A DNA stretch of 60,707 nt from Gammaproteobacteria bacterium (GTDB taxonomy: Bacteria; Pseudomonadota; Gammaproteobacteria; Eutrophobiales; Eutrophobiaceae). The notes under the pieces are model-generated. The model was not told the DNA's origin. It did no database searches and was given only the letters and a program-made list of their open reading frames with translations. Every line of letters starts with the position of its first letter. Position 1 is the stretch's first letter. Positions 8,888-17,857 of the stretch are shown here, piece by piece. The translations under genes and the position numbers were made by a program. The stretch is from the NCBI GenBank assembly GCA_028819495.1, contig JAPPLI010000047.1:1-60707 (forward strand). Direction: 5' to 3'.

Positions 8888-10633
8888 TTACTTTTTGTCA
8901 CTTGGGTAGCGCCGGCGCAACTGCTTTTTGGCTTCATCGGAAAGTTGGCTGGGGGGGTTCCGGGTGATCTCCTGTATGGACTGCCTGGCTTTGGCCGATT
9001 TCAGCTTTTCCACCCTGTGGATAAACTCGCGTTCCAGGTCGAAGGATTCATCCGCCGGCAGGTCGGGGCCGGCAGCAAGTTCATTCAGGCGCGCTTCGTA
9101 ACGGGTGCCTCGCCAGTGTTCCAGTATGCCCGCGCAGGTGATTTCCGGGTTTGACTGTACCAGTGTGACGAGTTCCCGCACAAAATCGGCGCCCGGAACG
9201 GTTGTGCCGGAAAGCTCTGCGGGGTCTTCCACCAGCATGGCCAGTCCGGGGCTGTTCAATATATACGCAATGATATTGCCGATATCGCCCGTTTTTTCCC
9301 GTTGCTGTCCTGAACGGGATATGACGGTACGCCGCGCCGCGCCCGGGCGGTAATCCTGCAACAATTTGTCCAGCCCGTCGACATCAAGCTGTGCTATGTC
9401 GGCGGCTTCCTGCCGTATCAACTGGCGCAGCCCGCCGCCGGGCATTCCGGCGAGGTAGGGCAACAGCATGTCAAGAAACGTTGCCCTGCCTTCCCGCGTG
9501 GTTATGCCGGCCCTGGATTTTATCGAAGCCAGCAGGAAATCGGACAGGGGCACTGTCCTGTCATCGGACCGGAACTGTTCGGCGCCGTACTGCCTGATGA
9601 AGCTGTCGGGGTCGTGCCCATCCGGCATGAAGTTGAATAATGCCTGGCGGCCTTCCCGGAGCTGGGGGAGCGCGATCTCCAGGGCGCGCCAGGCGGCTTT
9701 TTTGCCCGCTTCATCGCCGTCGAAACAGAATATGAGCCGGCCGGCGACACGGTACAGCTTTTCCAGGTGTTTGTCCGTCACGGCGGTTCCCAGGGTGGCG
9801 ACGGCGTTGTCGACGCCGTGCTGGGCCAGCGCGATGACGTCCATGTAGCCTTCAACCACGTACAGCGTTTCCGGTTGTTTCTTCTTGCTGCGCACTTGGT
9901 ACAGGCCGTACAACTCACGGCCCTTGTGGAACAGGGGCGTTTCCGGGGAATTCAGGTACTTCGGGGTATCATCACCCAGCACCCGCCCGCCGAATCCGAT
10001 AACCCGCCCCCGCGGGTCGCGGATCGGAAACATGATGCGGTCGCGAAAGAAATCGTAATGCCCCTCCTTGCCGCCGGCTTTGATTAATCCAGCCTCCGTC
10101 AGGCGGGTCCTGGCCTCGGCGGACTTGCCCAGGGCGTTCAATATGCGCTTCCACCCGGATGGAGCGTAGCCGATTTCATAGTCCTCCATGACCGTACCGC
10201 TGATGCCGCGCCCTTTCAGGTAATCGGCGGCCCTGCCCTTGTGTCCCTGCAACTGTTTACGGTAGAACTGCGCGGCTTGTTCCAGCAATCCGTACAACTC
10301 ATCGTGCTGCTTCGAGGCCGGCCGGTAACCTGCCTCGCGCGGGATGTCCAGGCCGTAGCGCCCGGCAAGGTCTTCAATGGCCTCGACGAAACCCAGCCCG
10401 TTCAATTCCATGACAAAGCTGATCACCGTGCCATTGGCGCCGCACCCGAAGCAGTGGTAGAACTGTTTGTCCCGGCTTACCGTGAACGAAGGGGTTTTCT
10501 CCTCGTGAAACGGGCACAGGGCCTGGTGGTTCCTGCCGGCCTTGCGTAACGGCACGTAGCTGTCGATGACCTCGACGATATCGGCCCGCGCGAGTAAGTC
10601 ATCGATGAAAGCCTGTGGTATTCTGCCCGCCAT
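8888..10633 (-). CDS. dnaG: DNA primase DnaG
   Basis: A 581-residue primase that lays RNA primers at the replication fork. The N-terminal zinc ribbon is CPFHEEK...HCFGC (Cys/His/Cys/Cys within residues 40-64). The catalytic core follows, with YVVEGYMDVIAL and FDGDEAGKKAAWRA supplying the TOPRIM metal-binding Glu and Asp residues. The C-terminal helicase-binding part (from about 430) is less conserved. The order in the operon (after rpsU and yqeY, before rpoD) is the classical macromolecular synthesis operon. The start is the ATG preceding AGRIPQAFIDDLL, a standard DnaG N-terminus. Confidence 0.98.
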   Translation of the reverse strand: MAGRIPQAFIDDLLARADIVEVIDSYVPLRKAGRNHQALCPFHEEKTPSFTVSRDKQFYHCFGCGANGTVISFVMELNGLGFVEAIEDLAGRYGLDIPREAGYRPASKQHDELYGLLEQAAQFYRKQLQGHKGRAADYLKGRGISGTVMEDYEIGYAPSGWKRILNALGKSAEARTRLTEAGLIKAGGKEGHYDFFRDRIMFPIRDPRGRVIGFGGRVLGDDTPKYLNSPETPLFHKGRELYGLYQVRSKKKQPETLYVVEGYMDVIALAQHGVDNAVATLGTAVTDKHLEKLYRVAGRLIFCFDGDEAGKKAAWRALEIALPQLREGRQALFNFMPDGHDPDSFIRQYGAEQFRSDDRTVPLSDFLLASIKSRAGITTREGRATFLDMLLPYLAGMPGGGLRQLIRQEAADIAQLDVDGLDKLLQDYRPGAARRTVISRSGQQREKTGDIGNIIAYILNSPGLAMLVEDPAELSGTTVPGADFVRELVTLVQSNPEITCAGILEHWRGTRYEARLNELAAGPDLPADESFDLEREFIHRVEKLKSAKARQSIQEITRNPPSQLSDEAKKQLRRRYPSDKK

Positions 10634-10712
10634 CAGTCCCGCCTGATTGTCACGTGAGTCGATAAGGGACCAAAGTCTGGCAGTTGCCCGTCAACTTTAA
10701 TATGGAAGGTTA

Positions 10713-10750
10713 TTCCACTGGATTCCGGGTCAAGCCCGGAATGGCAGTGA
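10713..10750. repeat. Short relative of the CCGGGTCAAGCCCGG intergenic repeat
   Basis: The yqeY-dnaG gap carries CTGGATTCCGGGTCAAGCCC followed by GGAATGGC. The core palindrome CCGGGTCAAGCCCGG is the same as that next to copy A of the 102-bp repeat (6857-6884). Within the operon it would form an intercistronic hairpin in the mRNA between yqeY and dnaG. Confidence 0.55.
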
Positions 10751-10787
10751 AGTGTCCGCCGACTTTGAAACAGCCCTGTGTATTATA

Positions 10788-11237
10788 TTACGAAGTGAGG
10801 CGGGCTTTTACCAGCGCGCTGACCTGGCCCATGTCTGCGCGCCCCTGCAGCGCAGATTTCAGTTGTCCCATGACCTTGCCCATGTCTTTCATGCCGACGG
10901 CGCCGGTGGCGGCAATAATCTCATCGATCCTGGTATTGATTTCCGCCGCGTCCAGTGGCCGGGGCAGGTAGCCGAGGATGATATCGAGTTCGAACTGTTC
11001 TTTTTCGACCAGGTCCACGCGCTGCGCCGACGTGTATTGCTCGATGGAATCCCTGTGCTGTTTTGCCATTTTGTTCAGCACAGCCAGGACCTGGCCGTCA
11101 TCGAGACTGATGCGTTCGTCCACTTCCCGTTGTTTGATGGCGGCGGTGATGAGACGCAATGCGGCAAGGCGGTCTTTCTCCTTGCTGCGCATGGCAGTCT
11201 TGACGTCTTCGTTGATACGGAGTTTGAGATCACTCAT
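10788..11237 (-). CDS. yqeY: GatB/YqeY domain protein
   Basis: A 149-residue protein of the YqeY family, homologous to the tRNA-binding tail domain of GatB/GatE. Typical features are KLRINEDVKTAMRSKEKDRLAALRLI at the N-terminus and the closing MGKVMGQLKSALQGRADMGQVSALVKARL. The family is thought to bind tRNA or assist amidotransferases, but no activity is established for stand-alone members. It lies between rpsU (22 nt upstream) and dnaG, a position seen in many gammaproteobacteria outside the enterics. Confidence 0.93.
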   Translation of the reverse strand: MSDLKLRINEDVKTAMRSKEKDRLAALRLITAAIKQREVDERISLDDGQVLAVLNKMAKQHRDSIEQYTSAQRVDLVEKEQFELDIILGYLPRPLDAAEINTRIDEIIAATGAVGMKDMGKVMGQLKSALQGRADMGQVSALVKARLTS

Positions 11238-11259
11238 GGAAAGAGTGCCGGATGGGATA

Positions 11260-11475
11260 TCAATATTGCCGGTAATGCCGGGACCCGGATTTAACCTGGC
11301 GTTTCTGGTGGCGTTTTACCGCTGCGGCAGCTTTTCTTTTTCTCATCTGTGTGGGTTTTTCGTAAAATTCCCGCCGGTGGACTTCGGCCAGGACCCCGGC
11401 CTTTTCGCAGGCGCGCTTGAAGCGGCGCAATGCGAAATCGAACGGTTCGTTTTCTCTTACTTTAACACTGGGCAT
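11260..11475 (-). CDS. rpsU: Small-subunit ribosomal protein bS21
   Basis: A 71-residue protein starting [20 protein letters not shown], identical in layout to E. coli S21 (71 aa), with the Cys-containing [10 protein letters not shown] helix and a basic C-terminal tail. The ATG at 11475 is chosen because upstream codons are not part of the family. It is the first gene of the macromolecular synthesis operon. The tail differs from the enteric version but keeps length and charge. Confidence 0.97.
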   Translation of the reverse strand: MPSVKVRENEPFDFALRRFKRACEKAGVLAEVHRREFYEKPTQMRKRKAAAAVKRHQKRQVKSGSRHYRQY

Positions 11476-11516
11476 TGAGTACGTTGTTCCTGTATACGTT
11501 GTTAAAAAGGGCGAAC

Positions 11517-11544
11517 ATCCTAGCAGATATCGCGTAAAATACAA
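11517..11544 (-). promoter_or_regulatory. rpsU operon promoter
   Basis: On the minus strand TTGTAT (11544-11539) lies 16 bp before TAGGAT (11522-11517), which carries an extended-TG (TGC). The predicted transcript start is about 35 nt before the rpsU ATG. It would drive rpsU-yqeY-dnaG-rpoD. Confidence 0.5.
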
Positions 11545-11585
11545 GGACAACAGGAGATTATTGGGGTCAGAGTTAATGAATACTT

Positions 11586-11628
11586 GGGGTCAGAGTAAGA
11601 AATTCGCCAGAATTTTTACTCTGACCCC
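11586..11628 (-). repeat. 43-bp GGGGTCAGAG element, copy 1 (reverse) with a partial copy at 11563-11576
   Basis: Perfect outer arms GGGGTCAGAGTAA / TTACTCTGACCCC surround an asymmetric core (GAAATTCGCCAGAATTT here), so the element has a direction. A broken arm lies 23 bp upstream in tandem. It sits between rpsU and tsaD, both transcribed away from it. Confidence 0.88.
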
Positions 11629-11643
11629 GGAAATCAAGATCAA

Positions 11644-12651
11644 ATGCGTATCCTGGGAATAGAAACCTCGTGTGACGAGACCGGAATCGCCATTTACGAT
11701 TCGGAGAACGGCCTGCTGTCGAACCAGCTTCACAGCCAGGCCCGTATACACGAGGCCTACGGCGGCGTGGTGCCCGAACTGGCGTCCCGCGACCATATCC
11801 GGCGCATTGCGCCGCTGCTGGAGGCTGCCTTGCAGCAGGCCGGGCTGAATCCGGGAGGCATCGACGGAGTTGCCTACACCGCCGGTCCCGGGTTGATCGG
11901 GGCATTGCTGGTTGGGGCCAGTGTCGGCAGGAGCCTGGCCTACGCCTGGGGCGTCCCGGCGGTCGCGGTACACCACATGGAGGCGCACCTGCTGGCAGTG
12001 AATCTCGAAGCAGATCGTCCCGATTACCCGTTCCTTGCCCTGCTGGTTTCGGGAGGTCATACCCAGTTGCTGGAAGTCAGGGCGGCCGGGGATTACACGA
12101 TGCTGGGCGAATCACTGGATGATGCGGCCGGGGAGGCGTTCGATAAAACGGCGAAATTGCTCGGGCTGGGCTACCCGGGCGGTCCGCTCCTGTCGGCGCT
12201 GGCGGAGCGCGGGCGCGCCGGCGAGTACACTTTCCCGCGCCCCATGACCGACAGGCCGGGACTGGATTTCAGTTTCAGCGGCCTGAAGACGGCCGTGGCG
12301 CTGGTTGCCGGGGAACTTGAGGAAGGTGATGAACAGGCGCGCGCCGATGTCGCCCGCGCCTTCGTGGATGCGGTGGTGGATACCCTGGCGATTAAATGCG
12401 GCCGCGCGGTAAAGCAGACCGGGATCAACCGGCTGGTGGCGGCCGGCGGGGTCAGCGCCAACAGGCAACTCAGGGAGAAATTGAAGGCAATGGCCGACGA
12501 GACGGGCGGCCGGGTCTTCTATCCGAGACCGGAGTTCTGTACCGATAACGGCGCCATGATCGCCTACACGGGATATGTCAAAATCAGCGCCGGCCGCAGC
12601 GAGCCCCTGGAGTTTGCCGCTTATCCGCGCTGGCCGATTTTTTCGAAATAA
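11644..12651 (+). CDS. tsaD: tRNA N6-threonylcarbamoyladenosine transferase TsaD
   Basis: A 335-residue ASKHA-fold protein. It begins [19 protein letters not shown] and has HHMEAH (His111 and His115 bind the metal), [10 protein letters not shown] for nucleotide binding and [13 protein letters not shown] near the end. It transfers threonylcarbamoyl from TC-AMP to A37 of ANN-decoding tRNAs together with TsaB and TsaE, which are not in this window. Full length. It is divergent from rpsU, a neighbourhood conserved in E. coli and many gammaproteobacteria. Confidence 0.98.
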   Translation: MRILGIETSCDETGIAIYDSENGLLSNQLHSQARIHEAYGGVVPELASRDHIRRIAPLLEAALQQAGLNPGGIDGVAYTAGPGLIGALLVGASVGRSLAYAWGVPAVAVHHMEAHLLAVNLEADRPDYPFLALLVSGGHTQLLEVRAAGDYTMLGESLDDAAGEAFDKTAKLLGLGYPGGPLLSALAERGRAGEYTFPRPMTDRPGLDFSFSGLKTAVALVAGELEEGDEQARADVARAFVDAVVDTLAIKCGRAVKQTGINRLVAAGGVSANRQLREKLKAMADETGGRVFYPRPEFCTDNGAMIAYTGYVKISAGRSEPLEFAAYPRWPIFSK

Positions 12652-12683
12652 CCGGGGTCAGAGTAAAAATTCTCCGTACAACA

Positions 12684-12726
12684 GGGGTCAGAGTAAGAAA
12701 TTCGCCAGAATTTTTACTCTGACCCC
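12684..12726 (-). repeat. 43-bp GGGGTCAGAG element, copy 2 (reverse) with a partial copy at 12654-12673
   Basis: The core is identical to copy 1. The partial copy immediately upstream is in the opposite orientation (GTAAAAATTCT core). The pair lies between the convergent stops of tsaD and plsY. Confidence 0.88.
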
Positions 12727-12746
12727 ATATATCCACCCCGTAATAC

Positions 12747-13340
12747 TCAGCGTTTGAGCGTGATCCTGTCTTCCGCCCCACTCAACAGGTTTTTGATGTT
12801 GGATCGGTGGCGCCAGATCAGGATGGCGGACATCACGCTTGCGACTGCGATATAAGGCGCGCCAGCGAGTATCAACCAGCAATACAGGGGTGTCGCCAGG
12901 GCCGCCAGGATTGCCGCCAGGGAGGAATACCTGAACAGCAGCGCCGCCAGTAACCAGGTAATTACAAAAGCCGCGCCCAGCAGCCAGTGAAACCCCAGCA
13001 GGACTCCGATTAACGTCGCTACCCCCTTGCCGCCGCGCAGGCCGAAAAACAGCGGGTAGATATGCCCGCCGAAAGCCGCCAGGCCGGCCGCGGCGACGAA
13101 TACATCCGGCGCCTGCACATAACGCAATAACAGGACGGGAACCAGGCCTTTCATTACGTCTCCACACAGGGTGAGCAGAGCCGGAGTCTTGCCGTACAGG
13201 CGCAGGACGTTGGTCGCGCCCGGGTTGCCGGAACCCTGTTCCCTCGGGTCACCGAGTCCCAGGGCCTTGCACACTATCACGGCGCTGGCAAGAGAACCTG
13301 CCAGGTAAGCGAGGATTACCAGCCCGATATGGACGATCAT
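12747..13340 (-). CDS. plsY: Glycerol-3-phosphate acyltransferase PlsY
   Basis: A 197-residue inner-membrane enzyme with five hydrophobic segments. It acylates glycerol-3-phosphate from acyl-phosphate in phospholipid synthesis. Family motifs are GSLASAVIVCK near the N-terminus, GSGNPGATNVLRLYGK (substrate loop) and GGKGVATLIGVLLG. It is opposite to the folB gene and convergent with tsaD, as in many proteobacteria where plsY flanks folB. PlsX, its usual donor enzyme, is not in this window. Confidence 0.95.
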   Translation of the reverse strand: MIVHIGLVILAYLAGSLASAVIVCKALGLGDPREQGSGNPGATNVLRLYGKTPALLTLCGDVMKGLVPVLLLRYVQAPDVFVAAAGLAAFGGHIYPLFFGLRGGKGVATLIGVLLGFHWLLGAAFVITWLLAALLFRYSSLAAILAALATPLYCWLILAGAPYIAVASVMSAILIWRHRSNIKNLLSGAEDRITLKR

Positions 13341-13363
13341 AAGCTTATTTTATTATGATCCCA

Positions 13364-13406
13364 GGGGTCAGAGTAAGAAATTCGCCAGAATTTTTACTCT
13401 GACCCC
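13364..13406 (-). repeat. 43-bp GGGGTCAGAG element, copy 3 (reverse)
   Basis: Intact copy in the divergent plsY/folB gap, directly upstream of both genes, so any promoter must lie around or within it. Confidence 0.88.
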
Positions 13407-13501
13407 ATCGTTTTCTTCGGATTTTCGGCTTGTATTCCTGCTTTCATCTGCTTTAATCTGACAAAATCCAGAAAAATACGACGCGACATATCCCGGAAAC
13501 C

Positions 13502-13858
13502 ATGGATATCATCTACCTGAACGACCTGCGCATAGACACCGTGATAGGTATCTACGAGTGGGAGCGCCGGATAAAGCAGACATTGAGCTTCGATATCGAG
13601 ATGGCTGCGGACACCGGCAAGGCGGCGCAATCCGACAGTATCGAGGATACCGTGAGCTACGAGGCGGTGGCAGAGCGGTTGATCAGCTACGTCGGGGCGT
13701 CGGAGTTCGAACTGATTGAGACCCTGGCGGAGAGAGTAGCCGGGATTCTGCTGGATGAGTTCAAGGTGCGCTGGTGCCGGTTACGGCTCAACAAGCACGG
13801 CGCGGTGCGCGGCGTTCGCGACGTGGGCATCATCATCGAGCGGGGCAGCAGGGACTGA
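13502..13858 (+). CDS. folB: Dihydroneopterin aldolase FolB
   Basis: A 118-residue protein: MDIIYLNDLRIDTVIGIYEWER, then SFDIEMAAD, YEAVAERLISYV and the catalytic-site stretch FELIETLAERVAGILL. It converts 7,8-dihydroneopterin to 6-hydroxymethyl-dihydropterin and glycolaldehyde in folate synthesis. The stop is one base before the folK start, so the two consecutive pathway enzymes are translationally coupled. Confidence 0.96.
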   Translation: MDIIYLNDLRIDTVIGIYEWERRIKQTLSFDIEMAADTGKAAQSDSIEDTVSYEAVAERLISYVGASEFELIETLAERVAGILLDEFKVRWCRLRLNKHGAVRGVRDVGIIIERGSRD

Positions 13859-13859
13859 A

Positions 13860-14357
13860 ATGGCGCATGTTTTTATCGGCGTCGGTAGCAACCGGGAGCG
13901 GGAAAAACATGCCAGGGCCGGTATCCGGGCGCTCAAGGCAGAGTTTGGTAACCTGCGCATCTCAACCATTTACGAAAACAGGGCAGTAGGGTTTGACGGC
14001 GCGGATTTCTACAATTTCGTCGTGAGTTGCGAGACCGGCCTTAAGGTGGAAGAGGTATTCGACTGCTTGCGCCGTATTGAAGACGACTACGGACGCGATC
14101 GGAGCGGGTCGTGTTTCTCATCCATCACCCTCGACCTGGACCTGTTGCTGTACGATGACCTGGTTGTCAGCCATGAATCGTTTGAATTGCCCCGTTCGGA
14201 CATTGACCGCTATGCTTTCGTGTTATGTCCCCTGGCGGAGCTTGCCCCGGAACTGCGCCATCCCGTCTCCGGCAAGACCTATGCCCGCCTGTGGTCTGAA
14301 TTCGACCGGCCGGGACAGGAATTACGGCGGGTCGGGTTTGACCCGGAAACGGAGTAA
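13860..14357 (+). CDS. folK: 6-hydroxymethyl-7,8-dihydropterin pyrophosphokinase FolK
   Basis: A 165-residue kinase; the ATG at 13860 begins MAHVFIGVGSNREREKH, the standard HPPK start. DLDLLLYDD carries the Asp pair that binds Mg-ATP, and RSDIDRYAFVLCPLAELAPEL is the C-terminal family motif. The central segment GRDRSGSCFSSITLDLD is divergent from the usual R..NR...Y..R.IDLD pattern, so this belongs to the shorter branch of HPPKs. It catalyses the step right after FolB. Confidence 0.9.
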   Translation: MAHVFIGVGSNREREKHARAGIRALKAEFGNLRISTIYENRAVGFDGADFYNFVVSCETGLKVEEVFDCLRRIEDDYGRDRSGSCFSSITLDLDLLLYDDLVVSHESFELPRSDIDRYAFVLCPLAELAPELRHPVSGKTYARLWSEFDRPGQELRRVGFDPETE

Positions 14358-14362
14358 GGCAG

Positions 14363-15586
14363 TTGTTGCAACCGGATAACAACTCATGCGGCGGATTGGG
14401 CCGGGAACTGCAGTTGCCCGTCCCGCCGCAACCGGCCCGTGAACACAGCGGTGTGCTGGCGGGACTGATCCGGGAGCGGATCCATGAGAGCGGGGGCAGC
14501 ATCAGTTTTGAACGCTTCATGGAAATGGCCTTGTATGAGCCCGGCCTGGGTTATTACAGCGCCGGCGCGACCCGGTTCGGTGAAGCCGGAGATTTCATTA
14601 CCGCGCCCCACGTCTCACCCCTGTTTTCCCGTTGCGTGGCCAGGCAGTGCCGGCAGGCGCTGGCGGCCCTGTCCGGGGGCGACATCCTGGAACTGGGCGC
14701 AGGCTCGGGGATCATGGCCCAGGACCTGTTGCTGGAACTGGAGGCACTGGACAGTTTGCCGGAGCGTTACCTGGTACTGGAAACCGGCGCCGATCTGCGT
14801 ATGCGCCAGCAGGAATTGTTCTCCTCCCGCATCCCCCATTTGCTGCCCCGCATAACCTGGCTGGAGAAATTGCCGGAACAATCGCTCAACGGGGTCATCA
14901 TCGCCAATGAGGTAGTTGACGCGCTGCCGGTTACGCGGGTGGCGCTGAATAAAGGGGAATTGCGTGAGTTGTGCGTCGGCCACGACGGGGATGATTTCTT
15001 CTGGGTCGAAGCGCCCTGCGGGGACGACGGGATAGCCACTGCCTGGGAACGGATCGCCGCTGACCTGCCGGCGCCGCTTCCCGAACCCTACCGGACGGAG
15101 ATAAACCTGCGCGCCGGCGCCTGGATGCGGTCCATAAGCGGCATATTGAAACAGGGAGTGATGCTGTTAATCGATTACGGCTATCCGCGCCACGAGTATT
15201 ACCACCCCCAGCGCGACCAGGGCACCCTGCTGTGCCACTACCGGCACCGTTCCCACGAGGACCCGTTCTTTTATCCCGGGTTGCAGGACATCACGGCATC
15301 GGTGGATTTCAGCGCGCTGGCGCAGGCTGCGCCGGAGAACGGGTTGCAACTGGCCGGTTACACCAGCCAGGCCCACTTTCTCATCGGCTGCGGCCTGGCT
15401 GAAATTGCTGCATCAGCTCAAAACGGCGCCGGGCATCCCTACCCCGCCGTTTCCGGGCAGGTGAAACGCCTGACCCTGCCGGGGGAGATGGGTGAACGCT
15501 TCAAGGCCATAGCGTTCACCCGGAATTTCACGGAGCCATTGATGGGGTTTCAATTCATCGACCAAGAGGACCAGTTATGGAGGTAA
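14363..15586 (+). CDS. SAM-dependent methyltransferase of the MidA/NDUFAF7 (COG1565) family
   Basis: A 407-residue protein with a TTG start five bases after folK, hence coupled. ISFERFMEMALYEPGLGYYS and FITAPHVSPLFS are the family signature, and DILELGAGSGIMAQDLL is the SAM-binding loop. The mitochondrial homologue NDUFAF7 methylates an arginine of a complex I subunit; bacterial members are common and mostly uncharacterised. Co-location with folB-folK is frequent in gammaproteobacteria. The protein substrate is not known here. Confidence 0.88.
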   Translation: MLQPDNNSCGGLGRELQLPVPPQPAREHSGVLAGLIRERIHESGGSISFERFMEMALYEPGLGYYSAGATRFGEAGDFITAPHVSPLFSRCVARQCRQALAALSGGDILELGAGSGIMAQDLLLELEALDSLPERYLVLETGADLRMRQQELFSSRIPHLLPRITWLEKLPEQSLNGVIIANEVVDALPVTRVALNKGELRELCVGHDGDDFFWVEAPCGDDGIATAWERIAADLPAPLPEPYRTEINLRAGAWMRSISGILKQGVMLLIDYGYPRHEYYHPQRDQGTLLCHYRHRSHEDPFFYPGLQDITASVDFSALAQAAPENGLQLAGYTSQAHFLIGCGLAEIAASAQNGAGHPYPAVSGQVKRLTLPGEMGERFKAIAFTRNFTEPLMGFQFIDQEDQLWR

Positions 15587-15617
15587 CAACATGTCTGAAA
15601 GCGCATTCAAAACCCGT

Positions 15618-15719
15618 TCGTCACTCATTGCATCCTTCCCTGGATGCAACCCTACGGGCGGCTATCGCCGTGCAAATCGGCTGTCCTGCCGATTTGTCCT
15701 GCGAATGCAGGAATCCAGT
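15618..15719. repeat. 102-bp dispersed repeat, copy B
   Basis: Same orientation and length as copy A at 6718-6819, with about 5 mismatches clustered in the last 40 bp. It fills the gap between the MidA-type gene and uppP. It lacks the CCGGGTCAAGCCCGG tail that follows copy A. Confidence 0.8.
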
Positions 15720-15758
15720 CAACAAAATTACTCCTTTTAATTATTGACGAGCTACCCG

Positions 15759-16550
15759 GTGGACATCCTGCATGCAATCATCCTGGGCCTGATCCAGGGG
15801 TTGACCGAGTTCCTGCCCATCAGCAGTTTGGCCCACCTGATCCTGCTGCCGAAGCTGATGGAGTGGGCAGACCAGGGCCTGCTGTACGACGTGGCCGCGC
15901 ACTTCGGCAGCCTGCTTGCGCTGCTCATCTATTTCAGGAAAGACCTTGCGCGCATGGGCGCCGGGTGGGTCAACTCGTTCAGCGCCGGGAGAAACCGCGA
16001 TGCAGACATGGTGTGGTTCCTGGTGATCGCTACCATACCGATCTGTCTGGCCGGTCTGCTGTTTCATGATGTTACCGGTCTCCTGCGCGATCCCCTGGTC
16101 ATTGCCCCTGCGACAATCCTGTTCGCCCTGGTCCTCTGGTGGGCGGACCGCTATGGCAGACGCCAACGGGACGTGGATGATTTCCGTATCCGGGATGCCG
16201 TGGTCATCGGGTTGTTCCAGGTTCTGGCCATCATCCCCGGCACTTCACGCTCGGGCATTACCATTACCGCGGGACTGATGCTGGGGCTGAAGAGGGAAGA
16301 CGCCAGCCGTTTTGCCTTCCTGCTGGCAATTCCGGTGATCCTGCTGGCCTCAGGTTATGAACTGCTGAATGTTTCTGTCTCCGCAATACAGGTGGATTGG
16401 ACTGCCCTGTTCACGGTCACTGCCGTCTCGTTCATCAGCGCCTGGCTGACAATCCACTGGTTCCTGAAACTGGTAGAACGCACCGGAATGCTGCCTTATG
16501 TCATCTACCGGCTGTTCCTGGGCGCTGTGTTATTCGCATTGTTTTTGTAA
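15759..16550 (+). CDS. uppP: Undecaprenyl-diphosphatase UppP (BacA)
   Basis: A 263-residue polytopic inner-membrane phosphatase that recycles undecaprenyl diphosphate for peptidoglycan and O-antigen synthesis. The GTG at 15759 is chosen because it gives the usual N-terminus MDILHAIILGLIQGLTEF; a TTG five codons upstream is possible. Motifs are GLTEFLPISS (catalytic Glu) and PGTSRSGITITAGL (PGxSRSxxT phosphate loop). ISSLAHLIL replaces the usual SSxGH with SLAH but keeps the His. About eight hydrophobic segments are visible. Confidence 0.95.
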   Translation: MDILHAIILGLIQGLTEFLPISSLAHLILLPKLMEWADQGLLYDVAAHFGSLLALLIYFRKDLARMGAGWVNSFSAGRNRDADMVWFLVIATIPICLAGLLFHDVTGLLRDPLVIAPATILFALVLWWADRYGRRQRDVDDFRIRDAVVIGLFQVLAIIPGTSRSGITITAGLMLGLKREDASRFAFLLAIPVILLASGYELLNVSVSAIQVDWTALFTVTAVSFISAWLTIHWFLKLVERTGMLPYVIYRLFLGAVLFALFL

Positions 16551-16673
16551 CACAGAAATCGAGCGCCCCAAATTCCATTCTAACTTGGAAAAAGCTGCAA
16601 TTTGCGCCTGTTATTGCCAAAACGCGTCTCAAAATGGCAATTGACATGCCATTTTTCCATCACCCGGCAGGAT

Positions 16674-17072
16674 TCATGGCTTAAGAAAGACCTCATCAAC
16701 AGGCACCTGCATCCCGCTGGCAAGCCCGTTATTCTGTTGCGCCAGGGCGATGACCGCGAGCAGTTCCCCGTACTGCGCCTCACTCATGCCCTTGCCGAAA
16801 GCCGCGCTGGTATGGGAATGTACGCAGTATTCGCAGGCATTTGCCACCGAGACCGCGATGTAGATCATCTCCTTGGTGACCGCATCGATCTCCCCCGGCG
16901 CCATCACTTCCTTGCCGGCGGACCAGACCCGTTCCAGTAAAGCCGGGTGATTGGCCAGGGCCTTCCAGAAGTTGTTTATAAAATCGGTCTGCCGGGTCCG
17001 CCGGATATCATCATAGATGGCTCTCACCTGAGCGTCCGCGTCCTCGTATTCAACCAGTTTTACCGTAGACAT
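16674..17072 (-). CDS. Carboxymuconolactone decarboxylase/AhpD-like protein
   Basis: A 132-residue all-helical protein. The redox motif CEYCVHSH (CxxC followed by His), after EMIYIAVSVANA, is the AhpD-type peroxidase/thiol centre. It probably reduces peroxides or serves as a small thiol oxidoreductase; a lactone-decarboxylase role is less likely because the CxxC is intact. It is monocistronic at the left edge of an accessory island, divergent from the MntA-HepT module with a 368-bp gap. Confidence 0.85.
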   Translation of the reverse strand: MSTVKLVEYEDADAQVRAIYDDIRRTRQTDFINNFWKALANHPALLERVWSAGKEVMAPGEIDAVTKEMIYIAVSVANACEYCVHSHTSAAFGKGMSEAQYGELLAVIALAQQNNGLASGMQVPVDEVFLKP

Positions 17073-17440
17073 GTAGTGACCCCTTTTTATGGAAACTATG
17101 GGATTATAAATCAGCGCAGGATAGAAAAGAGTTCATTGGTCTTTGGACGTAGAAATAATCCAGTCCACTATGACGGAACCATCTGATAGTAAAGGTAAAG
17201 TATTTCATAATGAGGCGTCGCATTATGCTTGGATTGCGCTTTTCTTGCCTGAAAACAGGTTTAAGGGGAAATAACAGGTGTAAGCGGTATATAAACTGAA
17301 TGGAAACAGATAGTTAGGGTGGTCTGACCCCATTTATTCCAGGTTCGCCATGATCACATTTCTGGCGTCCCCAGAAAGGTTCTGGAGGGGCGACCGACCT
17401 GCCGGATACGGGAGATTTTGTGGTATAGTCAGAAGTTGAT
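17073..17440. other. Gene-free 368-bp region at the island edge
   Basis: No coding frame is convincing. It contains one isolated arm of the 43-bp element (GTCTGACCCC, 17322-17331), a short perfect hairpin CCAGAA/TTCTGG with a 3-nt loop (17371-17385) and, just before mntA, an extended -10 (TGGTATAGT, 17421-17429) about 12 bp from the ATG, implying a very short leader. The debris suggests an old insertion or recombination point. Confidence 0.4.
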
Positions 17441-17857
17441 ATGAACAACTATGACAGCATTGTGGATGCTATTCTGGCAGCGTATCCGGATACCCTGGCG
17501 ATTTACCTCTTCGGTAGCTGGGGGACACCCTACCAGCGCACCGACAGCGACCTGGACATCGCCGTGCTGCTGCCCCATGACATTGCCGTTGACGTTGACT
17601 TAATGAACTGGGCGACGCTTAACGGTGAATTATCATACGTCTCGCGTACTGATTACGTGGATCTCGTCAATCTCCAAACGGCAGCCACAGGCATCCAGGC
17701 AGAGATCATCAGCACTGGAAAGGTAGTGTTCTGCCGGGATGATGATGCACGGGTAGAATTCGAAGCGCATGTCCTGTCCATGCATCAGGATTTGAATATA
17801 CAGCGTGAGCCACTATACCAGGACATGATGGCCGGCAGCAGGGCGACGCAACCATGA
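17441..17857 (+). CDS. mntA: MntA-type nucleotidyltransferase antitoxin
   Basis: A 138-residue minimal nucleotidyltransferase. YLFGSWGTPYQRTDSDLDIAV contains the GSx10DxD active site and TDYVDLVNL adds the third Asp. In the HepT-MntA system this enzyme AMPylates a tyrosine next to the HEPN catalytic motif and so silences the toxin. The stop overlaps the hepT start by four bases (ATGA), the expected coupling. All active-site acidic residues are present, so the antitoxin should be active. Confidence 0.9.
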   Translation: MNNYDSIVDAILAAYPDTLAIYLFGSWGTPYQRTDSDLDIAVLLPHDIAVDVDLMNWATLNGELSYVSRTDYVDLVNLQTAATGIQAEIISTGKVVFCRDDDARVEFEAHVLSMHQDLNIQREPLYQDMMAGSRATQP

